From assembly GCA_016801845.1 (NCBI GenBank), contig CM028910.1, positions 18,382,629 through 18,446,628 on the forward strand: a DNA stretch of 64,000 nucleotides, written 5' to 3'. A model generated the notes under the pieces. It saw only the letters and a list, made by a program, of their open reading frames with translations, searched no databases and was not told where the DNA came from. Position 1 is the stretch's first letter. Each line of letters begins with the position of its first letter. This document shows, piece after piece, positions 37,701 through 48,660 of this stretch. The position numbers and the translations under genes are program-made. Source of the DNA: Polydactylus sextarius. Its lineage: Eukaryota; Chordata; Actinopteri; Polynemidae.

Positions 37701-38389
37701 TATTACTGATTTGGCTTATTTGACTCAAATCAGCCCAAATGCTACACCAAAACAGAATACTGAAACTGAAACAGGTTAAATGTATCGTGGACTGAGAGAC
37801 GGATGTACTGGTATATGGATGACCTCTGAATTTTTTGGTTGTGTTTTCACTGCCCTTTGCAGCAGAAATAGCACTTCACTTCACTTGTAGTATAAACTAG
37901 ATTGTACTTCTTTTTAAAATACTTTAAGGTATGATGGTGTCTGATTATAAGGCTATGAAAAATAAATAACTGGAAATGGTATATTTTCAGTATGTGCCCA
38001 AGGTTTATGGTGCCCTCCTAATATAATGGCAGGGGAAACACTGATTTTTATATCATATGACATTGTCATCAGTCATCCTGACTTTTAGTCCCTAGTCAGA
38101 CTTTTCCTCTGACTTTATCCTGTGGTTCCAATTCAAAGGCACCTTCATTACATCTTCACTGCCTGTTAAATGGCTTCATCTTTCAAACTTCTCTCCCATA
38201 GTTTGCAACACTGACTCTGACAAAAAATTCTTCTAAACCCACATCACTATCACTGTTACATTGTCAGGTGATTTTTCTCAGACCTTTAAGAGCTCCCTCC
38301 AGAGCAGCTGATGTTATAGGTACTCTGTAAGTAAAAGGGCACCAACAATTCCTACTAAATTCAGTACGCAAAAGGAAATAGACCAGAGA
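31741..38389. other. unique noncoding sequence
   Basis: No gene is confirmed. A strong acceptor-like site ends at 32971 (TTCTCTTTCTCTCTGTAG) and is followed by 24 open codons to TGA at 33044 (see findings). A (GT)n run is at 33486-33508, T-runs at 34332-34345 and 35941-35956, and an A-rich (AAAT)n patch at 37650-37694. The stretch 36960-37160 (TGTCAGCTGTCAG, CTAATGAATAGAGTG, GGGTAATGAGC) reads like a conserved element. Confidence 0.45.
33486..33508. repeat. (GT)n microsatellite
   Basis: About 11 uninterrupted TG units. Confidence 0.9.
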
Positions 38390-38990
38390 GAGGAGGCAGC
38401 TGCAATGGAGAAAGGCCACTGAAGAGAAAAATGCCACAAGTCTCTTGCAAACCGACATCTGGAACAGACTTATGACATTGAGGAGTCTGATGGCAGAAGT
38501 CCTGCCAGCCTTCAAAAATCTCAGCCAGTGATACAAAGAACCTCCCACATGTTCCCTCTGCCTTACACCAGCATCACTGAAACACATCCTCATGAGTTGC
38601 AAGACTAACCTCACGGCACAACAGCTTTTGTCAGGGACGTTCAACTGTCAAGTAAAGCTCATCACTTTAATAGGGGACACTGGGCAGTTAGGCAGAGCAC
38701 ATGGCTGGGAGTTCATAGCAGACTTTGGGCAGAGATTTTCCTGTATCATGTCCTCCAACATAAGCCTTCATCATGTCAACAAACCTCCACCTAGACCTTA
38801 TGCTACAGGCAGCCTCTCTCCAGCTGGTTTACACCTTAGAGTTCATAGTGCCCTGGGAGTATGTAGTAGTAGAGGAAGCACATGGGTGCAAGAGGTTGAG
38901 GTACGATGAGTTTGCAGTCAAACTGCAGCAACAGGGCTGAAGTTCAAAAGACTAGTCAAAGAAGGCTAGGTGTTAGTTAGAAGGTGTTAG
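38390..38990 (+). pseudogene. decayed R2/R4-type LINE, C-terminal region
   Basis: The plus strand encodes, in order, remnants of the end of a LINE ORF with a restriction-enzyme-like endonuclease. Frame A (from CAG at 38397) has a segment ending in a DIWN motif, then a Cys-rich knuckle of form C-x2-C-x7-H-x4-C (Cys codons at 38550, 38559 and 38598, His at 38583) reading CSLCLTPASLKHILMSC, then AHGWEFIADFGQRF. After a frame change between about 38742 and 38770, frame B continues with an LDLM motif (Asp at 38794) and LEFIVPWE (38836-38859), then EEA and RYDEF. In intact relatives the last parts read as PD-x(n)-ELTVPWE, the endonuclease catalytic signature; here Pro is Leu and Thr is Ile. Stops at 38529 and 38938 and the frameshift make it non-functional. 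RT domain, 5' end and tail are absent. The family matches teleost LINEs of the R2 superclade (R4/Rex6-like); the exact lineage is uncertain. Confidence 0.7.
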
Positions 38991-39357
38991 TAGCCACCTC
39001 GACCATCCAGTAAGGTATATGTGCAAGAAGGCAGAACAAACACAGAACAGCTGATCTGTTCAGCTGACCAGAACATGTGACTGGAAACTATTCATCCTTC
39101 CAGGGCAAATGTATAAATGTATTCAAGTCAGAAGAAGACAAAGAACAGTCAAACTGAACAACGATGGGGAAATGACAAGAGTGGTGAAGAACAGGTGCAG
39201 AATGATAAAGGTGAAAAGACCAAGTGAGAATTAAAGAAGTGAAAGAGGTGGCAGATGGGGAGATTGATACTCCCAGTGTGAGGTTTCCCACCTGCCCCCT
39301 GACATGACGTTAACAGAAAGATGAAGACATCATATTGGCATCCTGCCTCTGTGTCTC
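38991..39357. other. unique noncoding sequence
   Basis: Nothing recognised after the LINE remnant. Its 3' boundary is not clear. Confidence 0.45.
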
Positions 39358-39700
39358 CCAACAGCTCTCTCCCCTGTCTGTCTCCATCAATGTCTCATTT
39401 CCTTTTTCTCCCTCTCATCCAACACAATCCCTTTCCCACACTCTCCTTTGTTGTTTCTGGCTTTGTCTCTTTTTGTTTTATCTCCTGATGTTTTTGCTGC
39501 TAACCCCTCCATCCTGTTTCTCCACACATTTCCATTTATTATCCCCTCACCTTCCCCCTTCTTGCCCCAGTTTACAAGTTTTTGATTGCTAGTTGGACCA
39601 GAAACTCTCTTTTTGTGTCTGCTTCCAGTCTCTTCTCTTCCCTCTGCTTCTTCTTTATTACATTTTCTACTCTTCCCTTCTTCTAAATCACATTTCATTT
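39358..39700. repeat. pyrimidine-rich tract (plus strand)
   Basis: About 340 bases strongly biased to C/T, without a clean repeat unit. Open frames of 85-103 codons on the two strands are low-complexity (Ser/Phe/Leu-rich, or Lys/Glu/Gly-rich) and follow from the strand bias. Confidence 0.8.
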
Positions 39701-41949
39701 TATGCTGTCTGTTTGTACTTTGCTATATGTTTTCTGTTTATGACATTGGTCCCTAACTTATATTCTATCTTTTGCATTTAAACATTTTATCCTCATGTTG
39801 TTTATGATATGATAGTACATACTATATAAACTTTAGTGCGTTTATAGAAAGGCAGAAATTTGTGGGATTTATAAAGGAACATAATACCAGTGATATCTTT
39901 AATACTGACAGCATTTCAATCTATATCACATAGTTGGGCTTCAATGAAAAACAACGTTGCATTTTTTTAAATAATTTGAGTATGAATGTATAAATCTTTT
40001 AAACAATTTGATATCAGGTATAATTCACAACAAAAGAGCACTGTTCAAGTCATCTGTGTTCAGCTCTCAAGTCATCCTTCTGTTTAAAGTGATTACTGAA
40101 GAGCCTGACATATAATGACATTACTTTGTACACTTAACTTTCTTCTGTTGAAACTTCAATCATACAAAATTTCACACCACAAAAATGGCCATAAGGCACT
40201 GACTTTATGATATGGTGTGATTATTGTATTAACCCTCTTATTTAAATCAACTGATCACACTTTACAGAGATAATTATACACAACCATTGGGCATCCCTAT
40301 AAGTTTTATTGCAGTTACTGTGAGTAAGTTTACACAACCATTTCACACAAACTAGTAGTGTGAAAAGTGCTCATTCCCTGTTGTTACAGGGAATGAATGA
40401 TGTGATATGTTATGGCCAATGACAGTGCAAGAGACAGGGTGAAGAGAAACCCGGGGGAGTTGTACCATCAACATCAACAAGCTGTGTTTCCTGCAGAGAT
40501 TTTAATCGAAATATATAACTCGCTCTCCCTATTTCACTGAAAGCTAAAGAAACTAATTTTAAAACGATTACTACGTATTTCTCCTCGTATCGTGTTTTCG
40601 AGACAAAGATTCAACATTGGGAAAAAAAATTATTCTGATATTGAAACATTTGCTGTTTGTATCTACATAAAATCTTTTTGGATATCAAATTTGGAGGATA
40701 TACTGGAGAATAAAATGAGGAACTAATCAACAATATTCAGATTTTCTTTAGCAAAGTAATGTACATTTAATAATACCAGACCACTGACATAGTTTTCATG
40801 AATGAGTCAACACATTTTAAGGAGACTCTGAACTGTATAAAACCCATACCAATGTTAGTTATTTACAAAGACATTCATATTGATTTCTGATTAGACCTGA
40901 CCCTTGTGTTTACTCTTTTTGTTTTCCCATATTGTTATTGATGTGTGCTCAGTCTGTGATTTCTACAGTTTCTTTTACTGCCAAATTGATATTATACTGG
41001 CTAGTGTTTGGTGATATGAAGTAAAGAAAAAAAATATATGAATCCCCAAGACTGTCTGGTCTCCAAACTACATTTTGTTATGAAAACACAAGCCACGCAA
41101 AATGCTGTTTGTATTGTATACCCAATCAGTCATGTACTGTGCAAACAGCAACAATTTCAGTATTCACAAATAGAAGACAATAAGTTGTGTAGTGTGAACA
41201 CACACCTGACCAACTGTCGCTAGTTTCTTCTGTAGCTGAGAAGAACACATTAAACTTAAAAAAAAAAAAAAGTATATTAAGTTTGTTGGCCTCTATAAAG
41301 CCCAACCAACCAACCTAAAGAAGGACGATCAGCTGACGTTGAAACTGCAGCTCAGCTTGTCAGAATTTATTTTACTAAGAAATTTGGTAGAGGAAAGGCA
41401 ACAATCACCATGGATGTTAGAGAGCAAGTTCTGCAAACTTTCTCACCTGCCTTCTCTCTACCCAAAGCTCTGTTCTCTCTCAACCCATCTCCCAGTAGCC
41501 AAACGCCTTCTCACCCCGCCAGACAATTTATTCACAGGGTCACAGGTTTGGTTATCAAAACAACCATAAGCACACCAAGTGAATGCGTTTGTTGAACTGT
41601 ACCACTGTACCACTACTGCACAAATCTTAGTTTTCCTAGAATATCAGTGTTCTCCCTAAAAATGGGTGAATGCAATAATGATACACCTTGTTCTAAAGGA
41701 GAAATCAAACAAGTTAACATAACAATAAGGAATGTATTTAATGAAACAGGGGTCCTTAGTGAAAGTGAAAATATCTTCAATATAAGCTACCTGCAGCAGG
41801 ATTTAAAAATGCAGGTCCTCACAAACAGGATCTTAATTCTTCACATATATAAATATATATGGTGCCATAAATAGTCATACTCATCTTCAATAGATGTAGC
41901 TCATCCCTAAACTCAGCCTCTCGTCCTCTTTCACTTCTCCCTCCTTCAC
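39701..41949. other. unique noncoding sequence
   Basis: AT-rich, with no gene recognised. A perfect 10-bp hairpin (TCATTCCCTG/CAGGGAATGA, 40371-40396, loop TTGTTA) follows a second small hairpin, TTTCACAC/GTGTGAAA (about 40341-40365). Confidence 0.5.
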
Positions 41950-42160
41950 TCTTGCCTGGCTTTCAAGCTCGTCTAGTGGGAGACCAGAGTGCTCTTTGGT
42001 GGCGCCTCATTTCCATTTTGATTTCTCTTTGCCTTTGTAGTGGTTCATCATCTCCCGTCTCGCGGCCTCACCGCCCCTCGACCCTTCTCTCTTGACTCCC
42101 CCCCGCGGCTTTCATCTCTCCCCTCCTTCATCCTGTCCTCACGGCTTATTTATTTGTTGG
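41950..42160. promoter_or_regulatory. CpG-dense patch with a possible exon
   Basis: Within an otherwise CpG-poor window, 42055-42145 holds many CpGs (GTCTCGCGGCC, CACCGCCCC, CCTCGACC, CCCCGCGGC, TCACGGC). A good acceptor-like site, TGATTTCTCTTTGCCTTTGTAG, ends at 42040, and the frame beginning TGG at 42041 stays open for about 45 codons. The minus strand is also open across part of it. I recognise no protein. It could be an exon, a small unmethylated regulatory site or a young insertion. Confidence 0.3.
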
Positions 42161-45100
42161 CTTGTTTGTATAGACAGCCACTGACCCATTAACCACACCA
42201 AATCATGCCTTGTCTCGTCTCTGTTGAGATTAGAGAACATGGCTCCGATGTCTATAAGGACATTTGAGCTTGCTTGCTTCTCTAGGTCTTATCTTATCTC
42301 GATGTTCTGTATGTTGATGTTCTCCTGGTGAGATGGTTGATCGAAGTTTTGATGTAGAACTTTTTTTTGCCATATTTTTCAACATACATATATGAGATAA
42401 TGTAAGGGAGAGAGAAGAGGAACGGTATAGGAAAATTCAGTAGAACGGATGTATTTGCTATCAGGATATTATAAGTAATGCATTCCTATTCTGGGTTGAA
42501 CCATTATAGGTGTGTCAGGTGTGATGGAAGCAGAAATAAAATGTGTTTGGTAAAAAACAAATGCATTTTGTGACTGTGTCAGACTAGAAATTGCAGCCAT
42601 GAGATAAAGAGTAGAACAGTCACACCAAGACAACAGAAAGGATGGTGAAAACTGAAATCAGAGGTATATACTGTAGGGAATAACAGCAATAGATAGATAG
42701 GGCCAGGACAGACGTGACACCAAGTAAAGCATCTTAACAGACTCTTAACTCTCACTGGGGCTTACAGTGGTTTCACACATTACTTATCACTTAAAGTGAC
42801 TGGATCAGGGTGTTGATTAGACTGGATATGAGCATCTTATCAGGGATTTGTTCACCAAAATTTCATAAAAGCACAAATTTGATGAAGAACAAAGCTATTA
42901 CAGCATTAAAAAATTCTCATGGGAGTGCATCCAAAGTAACATTAATGAAGCCCATCTCTGATTAAACTGAGGTACAAATGTATATAGGAGATAGAAACAT
43001 ATGAATAAAGTTTTCAAATCTTCTTGTTGGCTCCTGTTAGGCTAATGTACTTAGTGAATTCAAGCACAGCTGTGCATGAGAGAGAGAGAGAGAGAGATCT
43101 GGAAAATCTCAAGTAGCTGCCCTGCTAAAGTGTCTCAGCAATTCCCAAAACCTAGTAGCAATGTTGAAGTCTACACTCACTCAAGAGTCACGCTTTCTAA
43201 AGCACTGCTTTTATCACAGAAGACTAGAGCTTTCCCACTGATATGTGCACTTGCTTGTGGCTAAAGACTTGTTAAAAGCAAGACTATGTAACCTTTGCTA
43301 CCACTGACAATATTATGCTTCTTTGAGATGAGCAATGCCTGTGCAGAATTGATCACTGGTAATCAACACATGATGCTCGTGGTGGTTTGATTTCTGTTGC
43401 ACTTGCTCCCTACTTGCTGTGGCGTCCTGCTGGCATCAGTAAACATCACCCACAAAACCTCACAGCAGCTAATGTCTTCAGAGCTAGGTGCACATCTTAG
43501 ATGCACATCAGAACACGTTGGATTATATTTGGCTGTCTAAAAAAAGAAAAAAAACATTAGGTACTACAGCATTCTTCACTGTTTTTGATGCCAGTGGTTT
43601 AGTTTAATTAGTCTTGTAGTCTCTGTTTTACAGAATAATTCTCTACAAAAATCTGAGAAAACATTTATTAACCATACTTCTTCAATGCACTGTATGCCAG
43701 GGAACTCATGTTATGATACACATGTCTTTTATATGAATCAGAATGTAAATAATGTCAGAAAACAGCAAACTTTGTTCACTACTTTCTGTTCTCAATCCCT
43801 GATTTAATTTTGAGCTATTGAATATAATTGAGAAAGTGGTGTGCAGCCCACAAACTGCAGATCTCAAAGAAGTGATGAAGAGAGGATGAAAAATGATTCA
43901 GTACGTCAGTCATGTGTATCCTTGAAATGAAGAACTGCACATTTGGGAGTATGTGCCATTTTCTGACAGGGGGTGACTGCAAGCGGTTTTGGTAGGGGGT
44001 TATGGAATAGCAATCATCTTTGCCACTATCTATCGACTAACTTCCCTTTTCAGTTTTTTTTTCCCCTCACTTGACCTGTACTTATCCCTTTTTTGGTCTG
44101 TGCATCTTTATCATTCTCTTCACAACAAGACTAAATTACAGATGCGCCAGCAGTCTAGAGACATCCAGCACAACAAAGCATGTCTTAGAAAAAAATCACA
44201 TCTTGAATGATCAAAGAATATGTTGCTACCTCTCCAAAGAATCCCTACTGGACCAATGGAGTCACAGATCAGACCTACTTTATCAGATGCCGTGCTGATG
44301 ATCTGCAACATATTAGGAAGAAAAAGCCAAACCAATAATCTTACAAGGCAGGAGAGGGAGGGGAGAGAGGAGGCTGTGCTGTATAGCGAAACAAGGGGGT
44401 GGAAGGAGGTTAGATGGAAGACTGCAAATGGGCTGGAAAAGAATCTGTTAGTCTCCTAGTCCTGGAGGTGCTTCGACAATGGATAAGAAAACATTAGCTG
44501 CTGTGGTGATACATCTTTAATGGCACTTTATGGGCCCTGTCTTGAGCTAAAACAATTGAGCCATTCCAGCAGGGACTGGGTAATATACCAAAAAAAAGGA
44601 AGGAGTGTTGGTGAGTGTGTATGCATGTGTGGCAACAGAGGAGAAGAGGACAGTGGAAAGGAAGAGAACAGAGTGAAAAACATTTCCGCAAAGGAAAAGA
44701 TGATTTGGTGCAGACATTAACTTGATTAAAAAGTTGTTCGGTTGCAGGAGGAGTGTCGTTATGCAGCCATCCATAACTGAAGAACACCAACAGATTGCTT
44801 GGCTCCCAGCTCATGCAATTGTTCCAGGGCTTGGAAGGAAAAAAAAATGGTAGTGCCATCCAAGGAATCACATAAATAGGTTTCGGAATACGAAATGTAC
44901 TATGAATTAATGAACAAATGGTGTTTTACAGTGTCTTCTATTGGTTTGTTTCCAAGTTTGACACTGAATAAATGAGGATCAAATACACTTAAGATGCACT
45001 CTTCTATTGATCCACTACTTGGCTATATTCTTTTAGTAAAATTTGAAGGTAAATATAGTAAAACAGTGAAGGACTAAACAATATTGAGTGGTCAGCAAAT

Positions 45101-45599
45101 GAGGGCTGCCAATACTGAACATAGCTACACGGTAAATGTAAGTTGGAAGAATTTTAACTTCTAAAACCCTTTGATGTGCAATTTGTGATATGTTCATATA
45201 TCATTGATGCCCTCTTAACTAGACTTGAAGTTTTGATGACCTTGTTTTTTTTTTTTTTTTTTTTTTGTAAAACTGAATCAACTTACAGGCAATGCAATGA
45301 CTCTAAAGCTGTCTCCATGCATTTAGAACTATCACATGTTTTTTCTTGAATGTTAACATGAACATATGTGAAATAATCCCTTTTGATTTAACCTTTAAAA
45401 GTGACTATAGACCAATCACCACCCAGTGTTTTCCAAGTGGTATTAATATTGATATTGTGACAGAGCAATATAGTAAGTTGCACCACTGAAAATTTTAGGA
45501 AGCTCATCACCAGAAAGTGTTGTAATTGTTTAGAATATCAAATGGACAATGAAACATCTGTTTGTGATAGCTAGCAATGTTACTAATACTAACACTGTA
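42161..45599. other. unique noncoding sequence
   Basis: No gene. A short (AG)n run is at 43077-43096 and a T-run at 45246-45266. The segment 44690-44830 may be a conserved element. The 125-codon minus-strand frame at 44494-44871 has no recognisable domain. Confidence 0.45.
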
Positions 45600-45790
45600 G
45601 TAAGTGGGTTTTGTTATTTACTGGTCCAGTAAAATAACACCAACTAAATACTGGTTTGGAGGTCAGAGAACCAGCCATAGAGAGTAACTGGACAATTCCC
45701 AGTGAGCCATGGACTATTGCCCATATTGGTTGGGCTGTGGACTGTTAAAGAAATTCATAACATTGGTCCCAAGGGACAAATCAAGGACTG
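45600..45790 (+). repeat. noncoding dispersed repeat, possibly hAT-related
   Basis: The series TACTGGTCCAGTAAAATAAC, then ATACTGGTTTGG, then CAGAGAACCAGCC, then GAGAGTAACTGGAC, then TTCCCAGTGAGCCATGGAC and ATTGGTTGGGCTG matches from memory a common teleost repeat whose consensus carries TTCCCAGTGGGCC. I associate it with noncoding parts of hAT-type transposons, but the class is uncertain. No terminal inverted repeats are visible. Confidence 0.45.
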
Positions 45791-48023
45791 AATTTCTGTC
45801 CCTGTCCATCCATGGCTTTCTCCACAGAGGGCTTTTCTGAGGTTTACTTTTTGTCCGTTTCTATCACCCTCTTTCTTTGCCTCTTCTGACCTCGGGGGCT
45901 GTCTTTTTCTTTTACTGGGTAGTTTCCACTGTTACTCTAGTTCTCAAACCAAGCATTTCCACTACTACCTGCAAATAAATACCAGAGAATCAGAAGCTGT
46001 CCTCTTTCTGTTTTGGCTGTGCAGTGCAATCAACATTTAATTTGTAATGATGAGTTTAAAACAAGCAAGGTGTAACTTTGACTCCCACCATTTTGGTACT
46101 ATTTATTTTTTACTGAACACTGAGACTTCAACTTTCTGTTTCACCAGACTTCAGGAACAAGTTTTACACACAGTGCTATGATACAGGAGTTTTGTTAACA
46201 ATTCTTTGTGGCAGAAATGTAGCTAGCATGCGTCAGCATGCATTCAAATTTGGACAGCTAGATCAGTAAATCTTCTAGGAGGAGGTCAAGAGGTGGAGGA
46301 GATCAATGCCATCGAATCAACCCAGAGCATGAAAAGAAGGGAGGGGTGAGATGAAGAGATAGAACAGGCAGGATGGCAGCATCGTCAACTGGGAGAGAAG
46401 GGTAGGCGGGTCACCATTAACCAACAGCACAAGAAGGCCGCTGGGGCCTTCGATTAGCCCCAGCAGCAGTCAATAGTGGTTCGATGGAGCTCTCTGAGGG
46501 AGTGACAGTGTGTGGTATTTGTAGGGTAAGAGGAAGGGATGTCAGAGTGTGTGTGTGTGTGTGTTGAAAAAAGATCCTCAGGTATATGAAAGGACATGCA
46601 AAGTCAAAGGAGTCAAGGTCATTAAGGGTCTTCTTGAGAAGAATATCCATTAGCAAAAGTGGATATTTTAAGAGAAATAAAAAGATTTACTGGCGTTAAT
46701 TTTTTTTTTTTTTTTCACATTTACATTTCAAACATTTAGTTGAAAATTAAACAAGAGATTCAGAGTAACAAAGAATAAGCACAATTGACCATAGGCATGC
46801 AAACAGCAAGGTAAGGAGAACTAGGTTGAAATGTTAAAAAATAATAATAAATTGAGCTCTACCTCATTATTCTAATGCTGTCATTTATAAAGACCGCAGT
46901 GTTTGCAGAGGGTTGTATTTATGGTGAGCTGTCTTGCTGCAGGGACTTCAAAAGTGCTTGTGCATCACCAAAACAGTGCCTGCAGCTATCGAGCCACTCA
47001 GGGGAAAGTGACTCAGAGACTTCAGAGATAGAAACACAACTGAACAAATTGAACCTTGCCCTGTTCCTCTGTAAAATTGGTGGGTAAAGTCTCAATCCCA
47101 CTGATAGTGACACACACGCTAAACACACTTCACAGCAGAGTATGGGGTAGAGAGTGAGTTTAAAAACAAGAACAGCACTTGGCCAAAACTATTCAGTCAG
47201 TGGTCTTGATCACAACCCAGTTGAGGAAACAGAAATCCACTATATTTTGGTGACTTAATCGTAAATCTTAAAGTGGTTCCGATTTGTCATCAGGACAAGA
47301 GCAGTTTATATTGACAGGCAGGAGATAAAATTATATTTTTTTCTGTGTAGTAAAATATCACTTGACATTAGCAAGACACACCACAAAACAATGTTGTGAG
47401 CTGTGAAATAGAAATGACTTCCAAAGTAGTTTATATAGCTTCAGTCAAGCCTTCCTGAAATTCACTTAGCAACATGTGCCACTTTTAGAGCACTTTACAA
47501 ACTTTCCAGTCCTTACACTCCAACCAACCCACATAACTTTAGCTTCTAGCCTCGATTTTTTGCTTATTTTGTTTGAACTGGATAATAAATGGGCAAAAAA
47601 AAAATTTTTTCATAGAAATATTTCAAGTCTTTTTACTTAGTTGTGAGACTTTGAATCAATGCAACCTGGCAGCCTAGGATATGCAACTCATATTGTTCAA
47701 TATGTGCTCACTGACTGTCAAGACTGAGAAGTCTGTGTATTTCTTGATCGAAATAGATTTTATATTTCTGGTCTGGTTGATATAAGTTTTTATTTTATAA
47801 TATATTAAATCAAGTGGTCAAGTCAGACATCACTGCCAGGGACCAGTATTAACATGATCTCAGAGGACTTATGTCAGCCAGCTCTAGAATGTCCTTCACT
47901 AATTTGCACTCTATTAGAGGTTGACAGACCACAGCCCACCTGTCCGAAAAGCGAGAAAAGGTGAGAGCATATAAACTTGTGTATTTTCTCAGGAAGTGAA
48001 AATAATGTGCACGTTTTGGTGCT
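45791..48023. other. unique noncoding sequence
   Basis: No gene. A GT run is at about 46543-46564 and T-runs at 46699-46715. A 7-bp hairpin GCTGGGG/CCCCAGC lies at 46440-46464. The stretch 46380-46520 is non-repetitive and GC-richer than its surroundings. Confidence 0.45.
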
Positions 48024-48380
48024 GTGACACAATTTGATGTCTTCACTGACCCAAAAACTGTCTGTGGTGCAAACAGCGGGAGAGAGGGAACTGAGGCAAT
48101 AGACAAAAGACAGTACAGAGAGGATATAGAAGAAGAGAGGAAGACACAGGGTGAAACTGTGGATACACTGTATGTTTACCTGCCAGCGGGAGTACGATGG
48201 CTCAATCTCCTCTCCCCCAGCTTCACTGTTCCTCTCGTCACCTCCTCCGTCCTCTCTCTGCTCCCTCAGGTCATGCGAGCTGCCACCATGCTGTTGGACT
48301 CCCTTACCGAGAAGTCAGAGGAGGTGGGAGGAGAAGGGACACAGATGGGAGGAAAGGTTACAGCAGCATTTATAGTATGA
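48024..48380 (+). CDS. open frame with an exon-like segment, gene unknown
   Basis: A 118-codon frame is open from ATG 48024 to a TGA at 48378-48380. Its middle is the pyrimidine run of a 3' splice site (CTCTCTCTGCTCCCTCAG, ending 48269), so the full frame is probably not the real unit. The segment 48270-48323 would be a 54-nt, in-frame exon encoding 18 residues (VMRAATMLLDSLTEKSEE) before GAG|GTGGGA; a second possible donor is AAG|GTTACA at 48357. The ATG at 48288 lies in a perfect Kozak context, GCCACCATG. The short peptide looks helical and protein-like, but I do not recognise its family. The donor sites are only moderate. An alternative is a chance frame in a pyrimidine/purine-biased stretch. 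Confidence 0.3.
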   Translation: MTQFDVFTDPKTVCGANSGREGTEAIDKRQYREDIEEERKTQGETVDTLYVYLPAGVRWLNLLSPSFTVPLVTSSVLSLLPQVMRAATMLLDSLTEKSEEVGGEGTQMGGKVTAAFIV

Positions 48381-48609
48381 CAGCAGAATTTTGCACTCAA
48401 ACTATTTTCATTAAAATGAATTTGTGCCATCATGAAGGTGACATAATTCCACGTGAGTAAACGGAATCCAAATACAAATCATCTGTCGGTGTTTCAACAA
48501 TGTTTACATCCAAGCGAGTAGGCATAATGTGTGTTATAACAGGAAGCTAATTTTTCCAGCTTTATATGTTGCTTCTGGTATGGTGATAATGTTATCACTA
48601 ATGAAGAGG

Positions 48610-48660
48610 TTTCACACTGAGTGTGAACTATGAAGTGAGAGGAATGATTTCACACTGAGT
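48610..48660. promoter_or_regulatory. T-box-like palindrome plus a third half-site
   Basis: TTCACACTGAGTGTGAA (48611-48627) is a perfect inverted repeat around a central G. Its arms contain TCACAC/GTGTGA, the core of Brachyury/T-box half-sites. TTTCACACTGAGT (48610-48622) is repeated exactly at 48648-48660, giving a third half-site. The palindrome has 3 bases between the TTCACAC and GTGTGAA arms where the classic Brachyury site has 4. Function is inferred from motif form alone. Confidence 0.4.

Noticed and set aside
38264..38644. 126-codon minus-strand open frame
   Set aside because: It is antisense to the decayed R2-type LINE fragment, whose plus-strand motifs explain the locus better.
43270..43500. 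Possible dispersed repeat starting AAAGCAAGACTATGTAACC
   Set aside because: The opening resembles a known fish repeat start, but the rest could not be matched with confidence from memory.
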